Part shown: in pieces, positions 35,372-44,287 of the stretch
Position numbering within the stretch: the stretch's first letter is position 1
How the letters are laid out: each line of letters begins with the position of its first letter
NCBI GenBank assembly: GCA_965207985.1
Contig: CBDBND010000033.1
Coordinates: 372,001 to 436,000 of the forward strand
Source of the DNA: CBDBND01 sp965207985
GTDB lineage: Bacteria; Pseudomonadota; Alphaproteobacteria; Rhodospirillales; Rhodospirillaceae
Length of the DNA: 64,000 bases
Direction of reading: 5' to 3'
Translations under genes and position numbers: made by a program
The notes under the pieces: generated by a model
Told to the model about the DNA's origin: nothing
What the model saw: the letters and a program-made list of their open reading frames with translations, nothing else
Databases searched by the model: none

Positions 35372-35608
35372 ATGGATATTCTTTCGTTTCTTTTTGTCCC
35401 AACCATTCTCTTCCTAACTGTGCTGGGTCCTATTTGGATCAGCATGCACTACTCGACAAAGAAACGGGAAGCTAAGACCTTGCTGGCGGAGGAAGAAGAA
35501 GCGTTGGACAGACTTTTGGAAGTCGCAGAGAAAATGGAACAACGCTTAGACGCCCTGGAAAAAATCCTCGATGCCGAGGACCCGAACTGGAAGGACAAAG
35601 TGCAATGA
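35372..35608 (+). CDS. pspB: PspB-type membrane protein (copy 2)
   Basis: A 78-aa paralog of the preceding gene: a membrane helix (FLFVPTILFLTVLGPIWIS), the shared HYSTKKREAKTLL turn, and a coiled-coil ending DPNWKDKV. Its stop overlaps the pspC start (ATGA). The two PspB copies differ mainly in the membrane helix and the middle of the coiled coil, so they may form a heterodimer. Confidence 0.88.
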   Translation: MDILSFLFVPTILFLTVLGPIWISMHYSTKKREAKTLLAEEEEALDRLLEVAEKMEQRLDALEKILDAEDPNWKDKVQ

Positions 35609-35994
35609 GTAAGAAATGGGGCAAGATCTATTTGGATAAAGAAAACGCCTGGATTTCGGGTGTTTGCGCCGGCCTGGCCCATTACATGGAATGGAACGTG
35701 AAGTGGGTTCGTTTGGGATGGTTCATCGGCGTCATGTTTTGGACGCCCATCTTTGTTCTCGGCTACGTCGCCTTGGCTTTCTTCCTGGACCCGATGCCGG
35801 AAGATCCGGAGGCATTGGACGAAGATCTACGGGCCATGGAAGAGGCCGCCAAACCGGCCCGGCCTGGTTCGGTTCGAAAGAAATTTGCTTCAGCCCGGGA
35901 CCGTTACGCTCATTTGGAAGACCGGCTCCGTGCCTTGGAAAGCGTGGTGACCTCCAAGGCGTTTCAGATGGACCGTGAACTCAAGAGACAGTGA
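35605..35994 (+). CDS. pspC: Phage shock protein C
   Basis: A 129-aa protein with the PspC domain: KIYLDKENAWISGVCAGLAH at the N-terminus, then a membrane helix (LGWFIGVMFWTPIFVLGYVA) and a C-terminal coiled coil (DRYAHLEDRLRALESVV). It works with PspB to sense stress. The gene overlaps pspB copy 2 by 4 bases. Confidence 0.92.
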   Translation: MSKKWGKIYLDKENAWISGVCAGLAHYMEWNVKWVRLGWFIGVMFWTPIFVLGYVALAFFLDPMPEDPEALDEDLRAMEEAAKPARPGSVRKKFASARDRYAHLEDRLRALESVVTSKAFQMDRELKRQ

Positions 35995-36001
35995 GCGCGC
36001 C

Positions 36002-36283
36002 ATGAACTTCCATGTCTACATCATTGGCACGGGAAACAGGGACGTGTTCTCCACCGGTGTGACCAACAACATCGCCCACTGCCTAGACGAATACCGCACC
36101 CGAATGAACGGTGTGTCGTCCGTCGCCAAGGCGTCGGAACGGCTGGTCTATTTCGAAACCTACGAACGGATGGAACAGGCCCTGTCCCGGGAAGCGGCAA
36201 TCAAAAACAGTGACCGCGACCTAACAGTCGCCCTAGTGGAAAACCTGAACCCGACCTGGGACGACCTCTACCAGTCTTTCTAA
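36002..36283 (+). CDS. GIY-YIG-fold protein with degenerate catalytic motif
   Basis: A 93-aa protein of YhbQ/UPF0213 size. The first motif is FHVYIIGTG and the second VFSTGVTNNIAHCLDEYR. Compared with active members (Y-x-G-x-T-x-x-x-x-x-R), the second tyrosine is serine and the arginine is lost; a glutamate remains in SREAAIK. DNA cleavage is therefore doubtful. It begins 7 bases after pspC and is the last gene before the terminator, so it is part of the psp transcript. Confidence 0.75.
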   Translation: MNFHVYIIGTGNRDVFSTGVTNNIAHCLDEYRTRMNGVSSVAKASERLVYFETYERMEQALSREAAIKNSDRDLTVALVENLNPTWDDLYQSF

Positions 36284-36321
36284 CCATACTAATCGATAGC
36301 GTTCCCCTCCCCCCTACTTAC

Positions 36322-36353
36322 CCCCGCCGTGTGCACCGGCGGGGTCTTTTTTT
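36322..36353 (+). terminator. Rho-independent terminator of the psp operon
   Basis: An 8-bp GC-only stem (CCCCGCCG/CGGCGGGG) with a 7-base loop is followed by a T-rich run (TCTTTTTTT). It stands between the end of the GIY-YIG gene and the 3' end of the convergent TPR gene. Confidence 0.9.
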
Positions 36354-37887
36354 ATTGGAGGGACGCGGTATCGGATGGCCGTTTCTCGGCGTTCTTCAGC
36401 CCACGCACGGACTGGGTACGGTTGGGCGTGCGTTCCAGCGCTTTTTTGAACTGCACCGCCGCTTCTTCCAGACGTCCCTGTTCAAGGAGAAACTCCCCAT
36501 ACATTTCAAACGCAGGTTTCATGGGCAGAGGCGGCCCGGAGGGTGCGTTAAGAGTCTCTTCTATGGCTGTTGCCTTGAGAAGGAAATCCTCTGCAGCGTC
36601 AATATCGCCTTGGGCCTGTGCAATGGCGGCTTGAAGTTCACTTTCCCCGACGGCAATTATTTCAGCCATGTATGCCGTCGTCGGATTTTGTTCGTAGCTT
36701 CGGCGGATGTTAGTGAGTTTGGCTACAAACGAGTAAGCCATGTCTTTGTCACCGGTATGAATAGCACTCAAACCGGCAACGAACTGCACGCCTGCGTTCA
36801 CGTCATCACGATCCGTTAGAATGTCATGGTTGAAGATTTTCCAACGTTCCGTTTCCAAGACGTTACGGGCCAACATCATCAAGGTGCCGTTGCGGACACG
36901 CTCTGTCGGATAGGCGTCCAAGGTCCGGAAAGCTTCGTCGAGTGCCCATTGGGCTTTTTCGATATTGCCCAATTGCAGTTGCCCATAGTGATACCACTGC
37001 AGGGCATGGTATTCGGACCGGCCGCGAGCATGGCCTTTCTGTTCCACGTCATTCAGCGCCACTTTGTAAGACGCGTCGTTGGACGCCACCACGCCGTCCC
37101 ACATGCCCAGTTGAACGAATATGTGTGACGGCATGTGCAAAGCGTGCGCGGCATCCGGGGCAATTTCCGCATATCGCTTGGCCGCCGGCAGCGCGAGAAT
37201 GGCGTGCTCCGGATCGTCAAAGGCATGAATGATGAAATGGGCCGCACCGGGGTGATTGGGGTTGCGTTCGTACACTTGCAAGGCAATGGCGCCGGCCTGC
37301 ATCTGCCGCCGGAACCCTTTGTCTCCCGGCCGGACTGTCCCCAGAATGGACAAGGCATGGAGCGTGGCGATCTCATCGTCCTCTGGGTATTGCTGGTGCA
37401 AATGGCCCATGGCTTCTGAATAGGCAAGGTCGCGGCTGAGTTTGTCGCCAGGACCAAAAAGAAACTCCACCGCCTCCATGAGGCCGCGTTCCCGCCCACC
37501 CGGCGTTTTTTGTGATCGGGATTCGGGCGTGGGCGCAAACCGCTTTAGAATTGCCTGGGCGGCTTCTGGGTTCGTTTCGTTCCAGAGGGGATGGTTTAAG
37601 CTGAGCGCTTCGCCCCAATAGGCTAGGGCAAAGGTCGGGTCGATGTCCTGCGTTTCGCGAAACGCTACGCCCGCATCTTCAAACTCAAAACTATGGAAAG
37701 CTTTGACGCCGGTGAGGAATGTCGTCTGTGCCGCTTCGGACCCGGAATTGGGGAAATTAATAACACCCAGGTTTGGTACTTCGTCGGCCGCTGCATCATG
37801 TGCTGTCAGCGCACTTATTCCGATCACAGCACTGATACAGGCGATGGCAAGGGTACGGCTTAGGAACGGAAGGGTGATGGCGATCAT
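36352..37887 (-). CDS. Exported tetratricopeptide-repeat protein
   Basis: I start at 37887, preceded by AGGGAG and giving a signal peptide (LAIACISAVIGISALTAHDAAA). The 511-aa product is built of TPR-like helical pairs: FEDAGVAFRETQDIDPTFAL, YWGEALSLNHPLW, then HALHMPSHIFVQLGMWDGVV and, at the C-terminus, EFLLEQGRLEEAAVQFKKAL. Similar proteins are annotated only as TPR proteins. No operon partner is visible; it converges on the psp terminator. Confidence 0.8.
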   Translation of the reverse strand: MIAITLPFLSRTLAIACISAVIGISALTAHDAAADEVPNLGVINFPNSGSEAAQTTFLTGVKAFHSFEFEDAGVAFRETQDIDPTFALAYWGEALSLNHPLWNETNPEAAQAILKRFAPTPESRSQKTPGGRERGLMEAVEFLFGPGDKLSRDLAYSEAMGHLHQQYPEDDEIATLHALSILGTVRPGDKGFRRQMQAGAIALQVYERNPNHPGAAHFIIHAFDDPEHAILALPAAKRYAEIAPDAAHALHMPSHIFVQLGMWDGVVASNDASYKVALNDVEQKGHARGRSEYHALQWYHYGQLQLGNIEKAQWALDEAFRTLDAYPTERVRNGTLMMLARNVLETERWKIFNHDILTDRDDVNAGVQFVAGLSAIHTGDKDMAYSFVAKLTNIRRSYEQNPTTAYMAEIIAVGESELQAAIAQAQGDIDAAEDFLLKATAIEETLNAPSGPPLPMKPAFEMYGEFLLEQGRLEEAAVQFKKALERTPNRTQSVRGLKNAEKRPSDTASLQ

Positions 37888-37947
37888 GACACGGCTCCCT
37901 CGGCTTTCAGCAACGGCAGCCAAAGCCTACCACGGTGTTTGGCAAAG

Positions 37948-37983
37948 TTCGGGCATAAATTCGGGCATAAATTCGGGCATAAA
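37948..37983. repeat. Three tandem copies of TTCGGGCATAAA
   Basis: Three perfect 12-bp units lie 60 bases upstream of the TPR gene start and before the end of the RraA-like gene. As direct repeats at helical-turn-like spacing they could be a regulator site, or simply slippage. Confidence 0.85.
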
Positions 37984-38036
37984 AACATCATTCTGCCTTT
38001 TAAGCAGGCGAAGAGTGACAACCGGCGTATAGGGCC

Positions 38037-38711
38037 CTATTTCCACTCCACATCGGGGAAACTGCGCACTTTGTCCTCGCTCTTCTTCCTCTCGTAGTAG
38101 GGGACGTTCTGGTTGTTGTCGCTGCGTGAGCGGTCGTCGTGTTCCTCGGCCGCGGCGACGATCTTTTCTGCCCTTTCGGGCGGCAAAACCACCACACCAT
38201 CTGAGTCCGCCAGAATGATGTCGCCCGGATAAACGATGACCCCGCCACAGATGACCGGGATATTCAGCGATCCGGGCCGGTCCGAGCCCTTAGCCGTAGC
38301 CGAGACCCCGCGCACAAAGAGAGGAATTTGCGGACGGTCCCGGGCCAGCAAAGCCGAGTTCATACAGCTGCCATCAATGACAATGCCCACCACACCTGCC
38401 TTGGCTGCAGCAATGGTCATGGACATACCCCAAGCTGCGATTTCCGTATGACCACCCGCATCGATGACGAGCACGTCACCGGGCTTGGCGTATTTGGGCG
38501 CCAGCTCGCCCATAAGCCTGTCGTCCCAATACTCGGGCCGGACGGTAAAGGCAGGGCCGCAAATCTTCCACGTTGGATCCAGCGGCTTAATGTCGGGATG
38601 GGCCACTTGACGGGGGCCGGCTTCAAGCCCGGCGACGCCGACGTGCTGGCGGGACACTTTTTCAATGAGCGCTTTGTCGGGCCTTTTGAAGTCGGTGATG
38701 ATTTCGTGCAT
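38037..38711 (-). CDS. RraA/HMG-aldolase-family protein with altered active site
   Basis: A 224-aa protein with the family's core: GPAFTVRPEYWDD, LAPKYAKPGDVLVIDAGGH, and NIPVICGGVIVYPGDIILAD with SDGVVVLP. In active 4-hydroxy-4-methyl-2-oxoglutarate aldolases and RraA the motif DGxxRD follows; here it reads DGSCMN, replacing the arginine and aspartate by methionine and asparagine. The reaction is therefore uncertain. It starts only 29 bases from the divergent substrate-binding protein gene, so both probably serve one catabolic route. Confidence 0.8.
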   Translation of the reverse strand: MHEIITDFKRPDKALIEKVSRQHVGVAGLEAGPRQVAHPDIKPLDPTWKICGPAFTVRPEYWDDRLMGELAPKYAKPGDVLVIDAGGHTEIAAWGMSMTIAAAKAGVVGIVIDGSCMNSALLARDRPQIPLFVRGVSATAKGSDRPGSLNIPVICGGVIVYPGDIILADSDGVVVLPPERAEKIVAAAEEHDDRSRSDNNQNVPYYERKKSEDKVRSFPDVEWK

Positions 38712-38740
38712 GTCTCCCGTCCCTCCGGTACTCTGGCTCC

Positions 38741-40291
38741 ATGATCTTTCCTAGCCGCACCTATCGTAACGGCAAGAGGACTTGGCGCAATGCGCTGAGA
38801 CGGTTGAGCTGTGGGATCGTTCTCTCATTGATTTGCGTCTCGGGTGCCTCTGCTGAAACGGAGTTACGCGTCGCTGTGCAGTCGCTGCCCGCCGCGCTTG
38901 GCAACGTGCACCGGTCGACAAGCTCATCGGAGCTCTATTCTTGGGCTGCCATGTTCGATCCTCTGACCATGGTGGGGTCTGATGCGGTGGCGCGGCCCTG
39001 GCTGATGGAAAGCTGGGAAGCCGTCACACCGACCACATGGCATTTCCGACTACGAAAAGACGTCACCTTTCACAATGGCGAGCCGTTTGATGCGGACGCG
39101 GTCGTTCATTCGCTGACTTATCTGACGTCTGAGGCAGGGCAAAGAGAGTCCCTATCGCGGGTTGCCAGTTCGGTGTCGGACGTGCGTCCCCTCGATACAC
39201 ATACGGTGGAGATCACCACCCATTTTCCGAACCTCATGCTGCCGGCGGAACTGGGCATTATTCGCGTTGTCGCGCCAGGTCACTGGCGTGAGCTGGGAGC
39301 AGAAGCCTTTGCCTTGGACCCTGTTGGAACCGGACCCTACAAAGTTGACCGTTGGGGCCCCGGCAGAATCCAGCTCAGCGCTTTTCGGGACGGTTGGAAC
39401 ACACCGGGTGTCGACAAACTCGACATCATCCAGTTGGGAGATCCGGTATCACGGACGCAGGGTATTCTCGCCGGAGCCATCGATATTGCTTTGGTGATCG
39501 GGCCGGACGAAGTGGATACGCTGGCGGCCTCGGGCCATACCCACCATGTCAGCCGCGGCGCTGGCGCCATGGGTGTTGCGTTCATCATGGACAAGGGCGG
39601 ACCCGTCGCCGACCCTAGAGTGCGCCGGGCGTTGAATTACGCCGTCAATCGCGATGCCTATATTTCGGCGCTGCTAAGAAACGGTACGGTCCCGTCAACA
39701 CAAGCCACTCCGTCCAACGCCATTGGCTGGGATCCATCTCTTCCCGCTTGGACTTATGACCCCGAGAAAGCCAAGGCCCTTCTAAGCGAAGCAGGCTATG
39801 AAAACGGGTTCAAGCTGGTGGTCGAATTGGCTGCCGGAGGTGCTGCCGCTGATGCAGCGATTTATCAAATCATTGGCCAGGACCTGATGCGCGTCGGTAT
39901 CGACTTTGAGGTACGCTCAATCACCATCCCGGACATGATCGAGAAGTTCAACTTTGGAACCTGGGAAGGAAACGGCTTCAACATGGATTTCAACACCAAG
40001 CCCAGCCTTGACGCGTTGAGGCCTTTTATAAACTGCTTTAGGCGAAATCTATGGCACTGCCGAGACGACTTAAGGTCTCTCACCCAAGCGGCACAAGGCG
40101 AATGGGACCCAGACAGACGGCTCACCCTGGTCCGCCAGTTGCTGAAGGCCTATCACGATGATCCGCCCATGCTCTATTTGCATGACACCGTGATGTTCGA
40201 TGGTCTGAGCAACCGGGTGCGCGGCTATGCGCCCTATAACCTCATCGTTAACTACCACGACTTGACGATTGCTGACGCAAACAGAACCTAA
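38741..40291 (+). CDS. ABC transporter substrate-binding protein, family 5
   Basis: A 516-aa periplasmic binding protein with a long n-region before the signal (LSCGIVLSLICVSGASAE). It shows WHFRLRKDVTFHNGEPFDAD, VGTGPYKVDRWGPG, RRALNYAVNRDAYISALL and YDPEKAKALLSEAGYENGF. It is paralogous to the protein at 3738-5246. No permease or ATPase is nearby. It is divergent from the RraA-like gene. Confidence 0.9.
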   Translation: MIFPSRTYRNGKRTWRNALRRLSCGIVLSLICVSGASAETELRVAVQSLPAALGNVHRSTSSSELYSWAAMFDPLTMVGSDAVARPWLMESWEAVTPTTWHFRLRKDVTFHNGEPFDADAVVHSLTYLTSEAGQRESLSRVASSVSDVRPLDTHTVEITTHFPNLMLPAELGIIRVVAPGHWRELGAEAFALDPVGTGPYKVDRWGPGRIQLSAFRDGWNTPGVDKLDIIQLGDPVSRTQGILAGAIDIALVIGPDEVDTLAASGHTHHVSRGAGAMGVAFIMDKGGPVADPRVRRALNYAVNRDAYISALLRNGTVPSTQATPSNAIGWDPSLPAWTYDPEKAKALLSEAGYENGFKLVVELAAGGAAADAAIYQIIGQDLMRVGIDFEVRSITIPDMIEKFNFGTWEGNGFNMDFNTKPSLDALRPFINCFRRNLWHCRDDLRSLTQAAQGEWDPDRRLTLVRQLLKAYHDDPPMLYLHDTVMFDGLSNRVRGYAPYNLIVNYHDLTIADANRT

Positions 40292-40574
40292 CCCAAGCGC
40301 TTGACGAGGCCGGTCGTTTGAACAGCCGAATTCACCAAAAAATATAAAAAAAGCAATGATTTGGTTTATTTTTGGCGGATAACGAGGGTAGCTTAACAAC
40401 GTGCATGTACAGCTAACTTTTACTCTAGCTAGTTGCGTTGGAGTCGCTATCATTCTAAGCGGTTATGAAACTAGAGGTTATGGGGCCTTCTGATAGGATG
40501 CCCGCTGACCGGCTTTGAGCTATAAGGCCAGAAGCTGGCAGGGAGCGGGGTCTCGGGCCTCCTGGAAATGGTGA
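40292..40574. other. Intergenic region without recognised gene
   Basis: This 283-bp gap is A+T-rich in its centre (AAAAAATATAAAAAAAGC near 40340). It must contain the promoter for the receiver-domain gene at 40575. I could not assign -35/-10 boxes or a terminator with confidence. Confidence 0.4.
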
Positions 40575-41546
40575 ATGTTAAGAACTGACAAAGACAGGTT
40601 GGCCGAACTTGATATCTATCTCGGCGAACCGAACGAACAGGTGCGTGAAGGGTTACGCGGCATGCTCCGCGCCGAAGGTCTTCGCCGGACGCGGACATTC
40701 GCCCGTATCGAAGACCTGCTCAATGCCATGCGGGAGCGGTCCCCTGATCTAATTGTCGTCACTGACGACATAGATCCTGAAATCTTTCAGATCGTCAAAG
40801 ACATCCGCATGCACAAAATTGGGCGCAATCCCTTTGTTGTCATCAGTTTCATGGTCAACCCCGAAGAGGACCGCTCCATCAAAAAGGCCATTTTGGCTGG
40901 CGCGGACGATGTTTTAATCAAACCGGTGGCACCCGGACCCATGCTTGAGCGGATGGGTCAATTGGGAACAAAACGCCTGCCTTTCATCGCAACAACAGAT
41001 TACGTGGGGCCTGAACGGCGCAGGAACACGGACAGGCCGTCAAAAATCAGACAACTGAAAGTCATCAATACGCTGCAGGCCAAACTGGAAGGCAAGAAAG
41101 TTACGCCTATGGACCTGACCAAAAGCGTCGAGCACTGCATGAATGATGTCATGGCGGCCAAACTGGATTCCCATGGGCTCCGGCTCGGTTATGTCTGCAA
41201 CCTGCTGCTCAAGGCTTACGAAGAGAAAAACATCACATCGGAAGTGGAGGAAAATCTCCTGGTTCTGGTTGAAGTCCTCGAAGATGCGTCCAAAACCGCG
41301 AAAGGCATTGGGGAAGCAGAATTGGCCGGAATTTGTATCGACCTTGCCCGCCAGGTCGAAGAAATGGCTGAAAGATATAAAGAACCCAACGACAAAGATA
41401 TTGGCCTGATCAAGAAACTGACCAAAGCCTTTGAAATGGCAAAGCAGAATTCAGGAGCCGCCCAACCGCCGCCAAAAAAAGAAAAGAAAGAAGAGGCCAA
41501 AAAAGAAGGCGGCGAAGATTCCGAAGCTCAGGCGGCGGCGCAATAA
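40575..41546 (+). CDS. Receiver-domain protein with helical C-terminal domain (copy 1)
   Basis: A 323-aa protein. Residues 10-125 form a CheY-like receiver: IYLGEPNEQVREGLRGML, then PDLIVVTDDIDPEIFQIV (candidate phosphorylation aspartate) and GADDVLIKPV (conserved lysine). The usual acidic pair at the first strand is reduced to one glutamate. After a TDYVGPERRR linker come about 150 residues of helices, and a K/E/A-rich tail. It has no DNA-binding or enzymatic output domain, so it probably acts by protein contact. Its paralog lies at 44288, on the other side of the AmmeMemoRadiSam genes. Confidence 0.82.
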   Translation: MLRTDKDRLAELDIYLGEPNEQVREGLRGMLRAEGLRRTRTFARIEDLLNAMRERSPDLIVVTDDIDPEIFQIVKDIRMHKIGRNPFVVISFMVNPEEDRSIKKAILAGADDVLIKPVAPGPMLERMGQLGTKRLPFIATTDYVGPERRRNTDRPSKIRQLKVINTLQAKLEGKKVTPMDLTKSVEHCMNDVMAAKLDSHGLRLGYVCNLLLKAYEEKNITSEVEENLLVLVEVLEDASKTAKGIGEAELAGICIDLARQVEEMAERYKEPNDKDIGLIKKLTKAFEMAKQNSGAAQPPPKKEKKEEAKKEGGEDSEAQAAAQ

Positions 41547-41572
41547 AGCGTTCAATTCTATTCAAACGAACG

Positions 41573-42679
41573 TCATTGAGAAGTCGCGTACATGTCGGCA
41601 AGCCGCACAGGTTGGCGCTTGCGGCCCCAGGTTCCCTTTGGCCCGTCAAACACACCGTCACAAACAGTTCCGCAAGCAAGACAGGTACCGTCGTCGTCTA
41701 GCGCCCATTCTGTAATCTCATACCAGTCACGCTCAACCAATGCCGTGCCGCAAGATTTACACCACGTGGTTCCGGTCCTGCGATCGTGCACGTTGCCCGC
41801 ATAAGCGTAATTGACACCGGCCTGCTGGGCTATTTCGACGGCGCGAAAAAGAGTGGACGGTGGCGTAGAGGGAACATCCATCATCCGGAAGTCAGGATGA
41901 AAAGCGCTAAAGTGCAACGGCACGTCCGTACCGATGGTTGTCACAACCCATTCTGCTAAGGCTTTAAGTTCGTCGTCCTCATCGTTTTTGCCCGGGATGA
42001 GAAGTGTCGTCAATTCCATCCACACATCGGTTTCCTGGTGCACGTAGGCAATGGTGTCGAGCACCGCGTCCAGGTCCGCCGTGCAGAGATCTTTATAAAA
42101 ACCGTTGGTGAAGCCCTTGAGATCGATGTTGGTCGCGTCCATGTGAGCGAAAAATTCCTGCCGCGCCTCTGGCTTAACGTATCCGGCTGTCACCGCCACG
42201 GTTTTAATTCCGCGCTCCCGGCAGGCTTTGGCCGCATCAACGGCATATTCAAGAAAAATAACCGGATCATTGTACGTAAAGGCAACGGATCGGCAGCCCG
42301 TCTGGACCGCCGCTTCGGCAATCAAATCCGGCGGCGCCTGATCCATCAGGGAATCCATTTGCCGCGACTTGGATATGTCATGGTTCTGGCAAAACTTGCA
42401 GGTGAGGTTGCAACCAGCCGTTCCGAAACTCAGAACGGGTGTTCCCGAGAGAAAATGATTGAGTGGTTTTTTTTCGATGGGGTCGATGCAATAGCCGCTG
42501 GACCGGCCATAAGTCGTCAGAACGACCTCGTCACCTTTCCGGGCGCGGACAAAACACAGGCCCCGCTGGCCGTCATTTAAGCGGCACTCCCGTGGACAGA
42601 CATCGCACTGAATCTTGCCGTCAGAACACGTCTGCCAGTAGCGGCCGGGAAACCCGTCTATGACGTCGGCGTGCTGCAA
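41573..42679 (-). CDS. amrS: AmmeMemoRadiSam radical SAM enzyme
   Basis: A 368-aa radical SAM protein with the cluster motif CNLTCKFC at residues 90-97, preceded by an extra cysteine set (C25, C28, C32, C42) typical of AmrS, and a C-terminal zinc-ribbon-like region (WCKSCG ... CLACGTVC). AmrS-family enzymes occur with MEMO1- and AMMECR1-family proteins, both encoded here next door and divergently. The modification performed has not been established to my knowledge. It is convergent with receiver copy 1. Confidence 0.93.
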   Translation of the reverse strand: MQHADVIDGFPGRYWQTCSDGKIQCDVCPRECRLNDGQRGLCFVRARKGDEVVLTTYGRSSGYCIDPIEKKPLNHFLSGTPVLSFGTAGCNLTCKFCQNHDISKSRQMDSLMDQAPPDLIAEAAVQTGCRSVAFTYNDPVIFLEYAVDAAKACRERGIKTVAVTAGYVKPEARQEFFAHMDATNIDLKGFTNGFYKDLCTADLDAVLDTIAYVHQETDVWMELTTLLIPGKNDEDDELKALAEWVVTTIGTDVPLHFSAFHPDFRMMDVPSTPPSTLFRAVEIAQQAGVNYAYAGNVHDRRTGTTWCKSCGTALVERDWYEITEWALDDDGTCLACGTVCDGVFDGPKGTWGRKRQPVRLADMYATSQ

Positions 42680-42778
42680 TTCCGCTGTCCTCGTCTGCCT
42701 CGTGGTATAGTGTAAAAGATACGGGTCCTGTTTGGGTTTAAAGGTTAGCCACAGGAATCATAGTATACTGATCTCACC

Positions 42779-43579
42779 ATGACTGAATCGGTTCCGCAAA
42801 TACGTCCGCCCGCCGTGGCAGGATTCTTTTATCCGGGCGACGCAAAAACACTAGCCCAGACGGTGAATGACTTTGCCCGGGCTTATAGCGAAGCGCCGGC
42901 GGCGTCGCCGAAAGCCGTTATTGTACCTCATGCAGGATATATCTATTCCGGGGAAGCCGCCGTTCAAGCCCTTAGCCGGTTTTCTTTTGATAAAAATGCG
43001 ATAACAAGAATCATTCTCATGGGCCCTTGTCACCGGGTCGCGATCCGGGGCTTGGCTGCTCCAGCTGCGGACGTTTTTGAGACGCCGCTCGGTAACATTG
43101 AGATCGACCACGACGCGATTGACAAAGTGACCTCATTGCCGTTCGTCATGGTCGATGATACTCCGCACGCGGAAGAACACAGCCTCGAAGTACAGCTTCC
43201 CATTCTTCAGGAACTGATTGGCGATTTTACGCTTGTGCCATTCGCCGTTGGCAACGCCACCAACGATCAAGTTGCCGCCGTGCTGGACGCTTTATGGGGC
43301 GGCGATGAGACCCGTATCGTTATAAGTTCGGACCTGTCCCACTATTTGACACAAGAACAAGCGCAACGCCTGGATGAGAAAACGGCGCAATCCATTGAAA
43401 GGCTGGATTGGCAGACCATCGACTATGAACAAGCCTGTGGACGGATTCCCATTTCCGGCCTGCTCACCGTCGCCCGACGCCACAATCTATCGGCTGAGCG
43501 CATTGCCCTTCTGACCTCGGCGGACACGGCTGGGTCTCCTGAACGCGTCGTTGGTTACGGCGCTTGGGCTTTTTCATGA
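42779..43579 (+). CDS. amrB: AmmeMemoRadiSam protein B (MEMO1 family)
   Basis: A 266-aa protein of the MEMO family, related to extradiol dioxygenases. Conserved metal-region motifs are present: VPHAGYIYSG, MGPCHRVAIRG, AEEHSLEVQLPIL and VISSDLSHYL. It begins with the typical IRPPAVAGFFYPGD. AmrA begins 7 bases after its stop. It is divergent from amrS with a 99-bp gap that holds both promoters. Confidence 0.93.
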   Translation: MTESVPQIRPPAVAGFFYPGDAKTLAQTVNDFARAYSEAPAASPKAVIVPHAGYIYSGEAAVQALSRFSFDKNAITRIILMGPCHRVAIRGLAAPAADVFETPLGNIEIDHDAIDKVTSLPFVMVDDTPHAEEHSLEVQLPILQELIGDFTLVPFAVGNATNDQVAAVLDALWGGDETRIVISSDLSHYLTQEQAQRLDEKTAQSIERLDWQTIDYEQACGRIPISGLLTVARRHNLSAERIALLTSADTAGSPERVVGYGAWAFS

Positions 43580-43586
43580 GTGGTCT

Positions 43587-44180
43587 ATGACGACTGCTGA
43601 TCCTTTTGTCCTCAAAGAAAATGGGGCAACACTTCTGACTTTGGCTGCCGACGCAGTGACACACGCGGTGTCTAAGGGCGAAACACTGGCGATTGAACCG
43701 GCCTCTTATCCAAAACCCTTGCAGCTCAATGGCGCTTCTTTTGTCACTCTTAAAAAAGATGGCATGTTGCGTGGATGCATCGGCAGCCTACAGGCGAAGC
43801 AGCCTCTGGTCGTCAACGTTGCAGACAATGCCCATGGCGCCGTGGCTCGGGACACCCGGTTTCCCACCGTAGCCGAAGACGAACTGGAGGATCTGGAGGT
43901 GTCCGTCAGTGTTCTTAGTCCGCTGTCAAAGATTGAATTTGAAAGCGAAGATAATTTGATGGCGCAGCTTCGTCCCGGAACGGATGGACTGGTCATTGCC
44001 GAGGAGGGCCGGCGCAGCACTTTCCTCCCTCAAGTGTGGGAAGACCTCTCCGAATCGAAAGACTTTCTCAAGAACCTGAAACGCAAGGGCGGATTTGACC
44101 CAGGACCTTTGTCCGAAAGCGTTAAAGCGTGGCGTTATCAGGTGGCAGATGTGGGTCCCGTAGCTGTTATCCACAACTAA
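43587..44180 (+). CDS. amrA: AmmeMemoRadiSam protein A (AMMECR1 family)
   Basis: A 197-aa protein with the AMMECR1 signature KDGMLRGCIGSL, followed by ARDTRFPTVAEDELEDLEV and FLPQVWEDLSESKDFLKNL. I start at 43587; an upstream start would overlap amrB. The conserved cysteine in RGCIG is a proposed functional residue of the family. It completes the three-gene AMR system. Confidence 0.93.
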   Translation: MTTADPFVLKENGATLLTLAADAVTHAVSKGETLAIEPASYPKPLQLNGASFVTLKKDGMLRGCIGSLQAKQPLVVNVADNAHGAVARDTRFPTVAEDELEDLEVSVSVLSPLSKIEFESEDNLMAQLRPGTDGLVIAEEGRRSTFLPQVWEDLSESKDFLKNLKRKGGFDPGPLSESVKAWRYQVADVGPVAVIHN

Positions 44181-44287
44181 GCCTGGGTGCGTCCCTTGCC
44201 TCTGGTGAGCGGATAGCCGATCATGGCCCGGTTCGTCGGTAATGTGTGCCGGGAACAAGGGATTCCACGGCTTCGTACGACTTACCT

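Noticed and set aside
42764..42769. TATACT as a -10 box for amrB
   Set aside because: It is only 9 bases before the start codon and has no suitable -35 element, so it would leave almost no leader.
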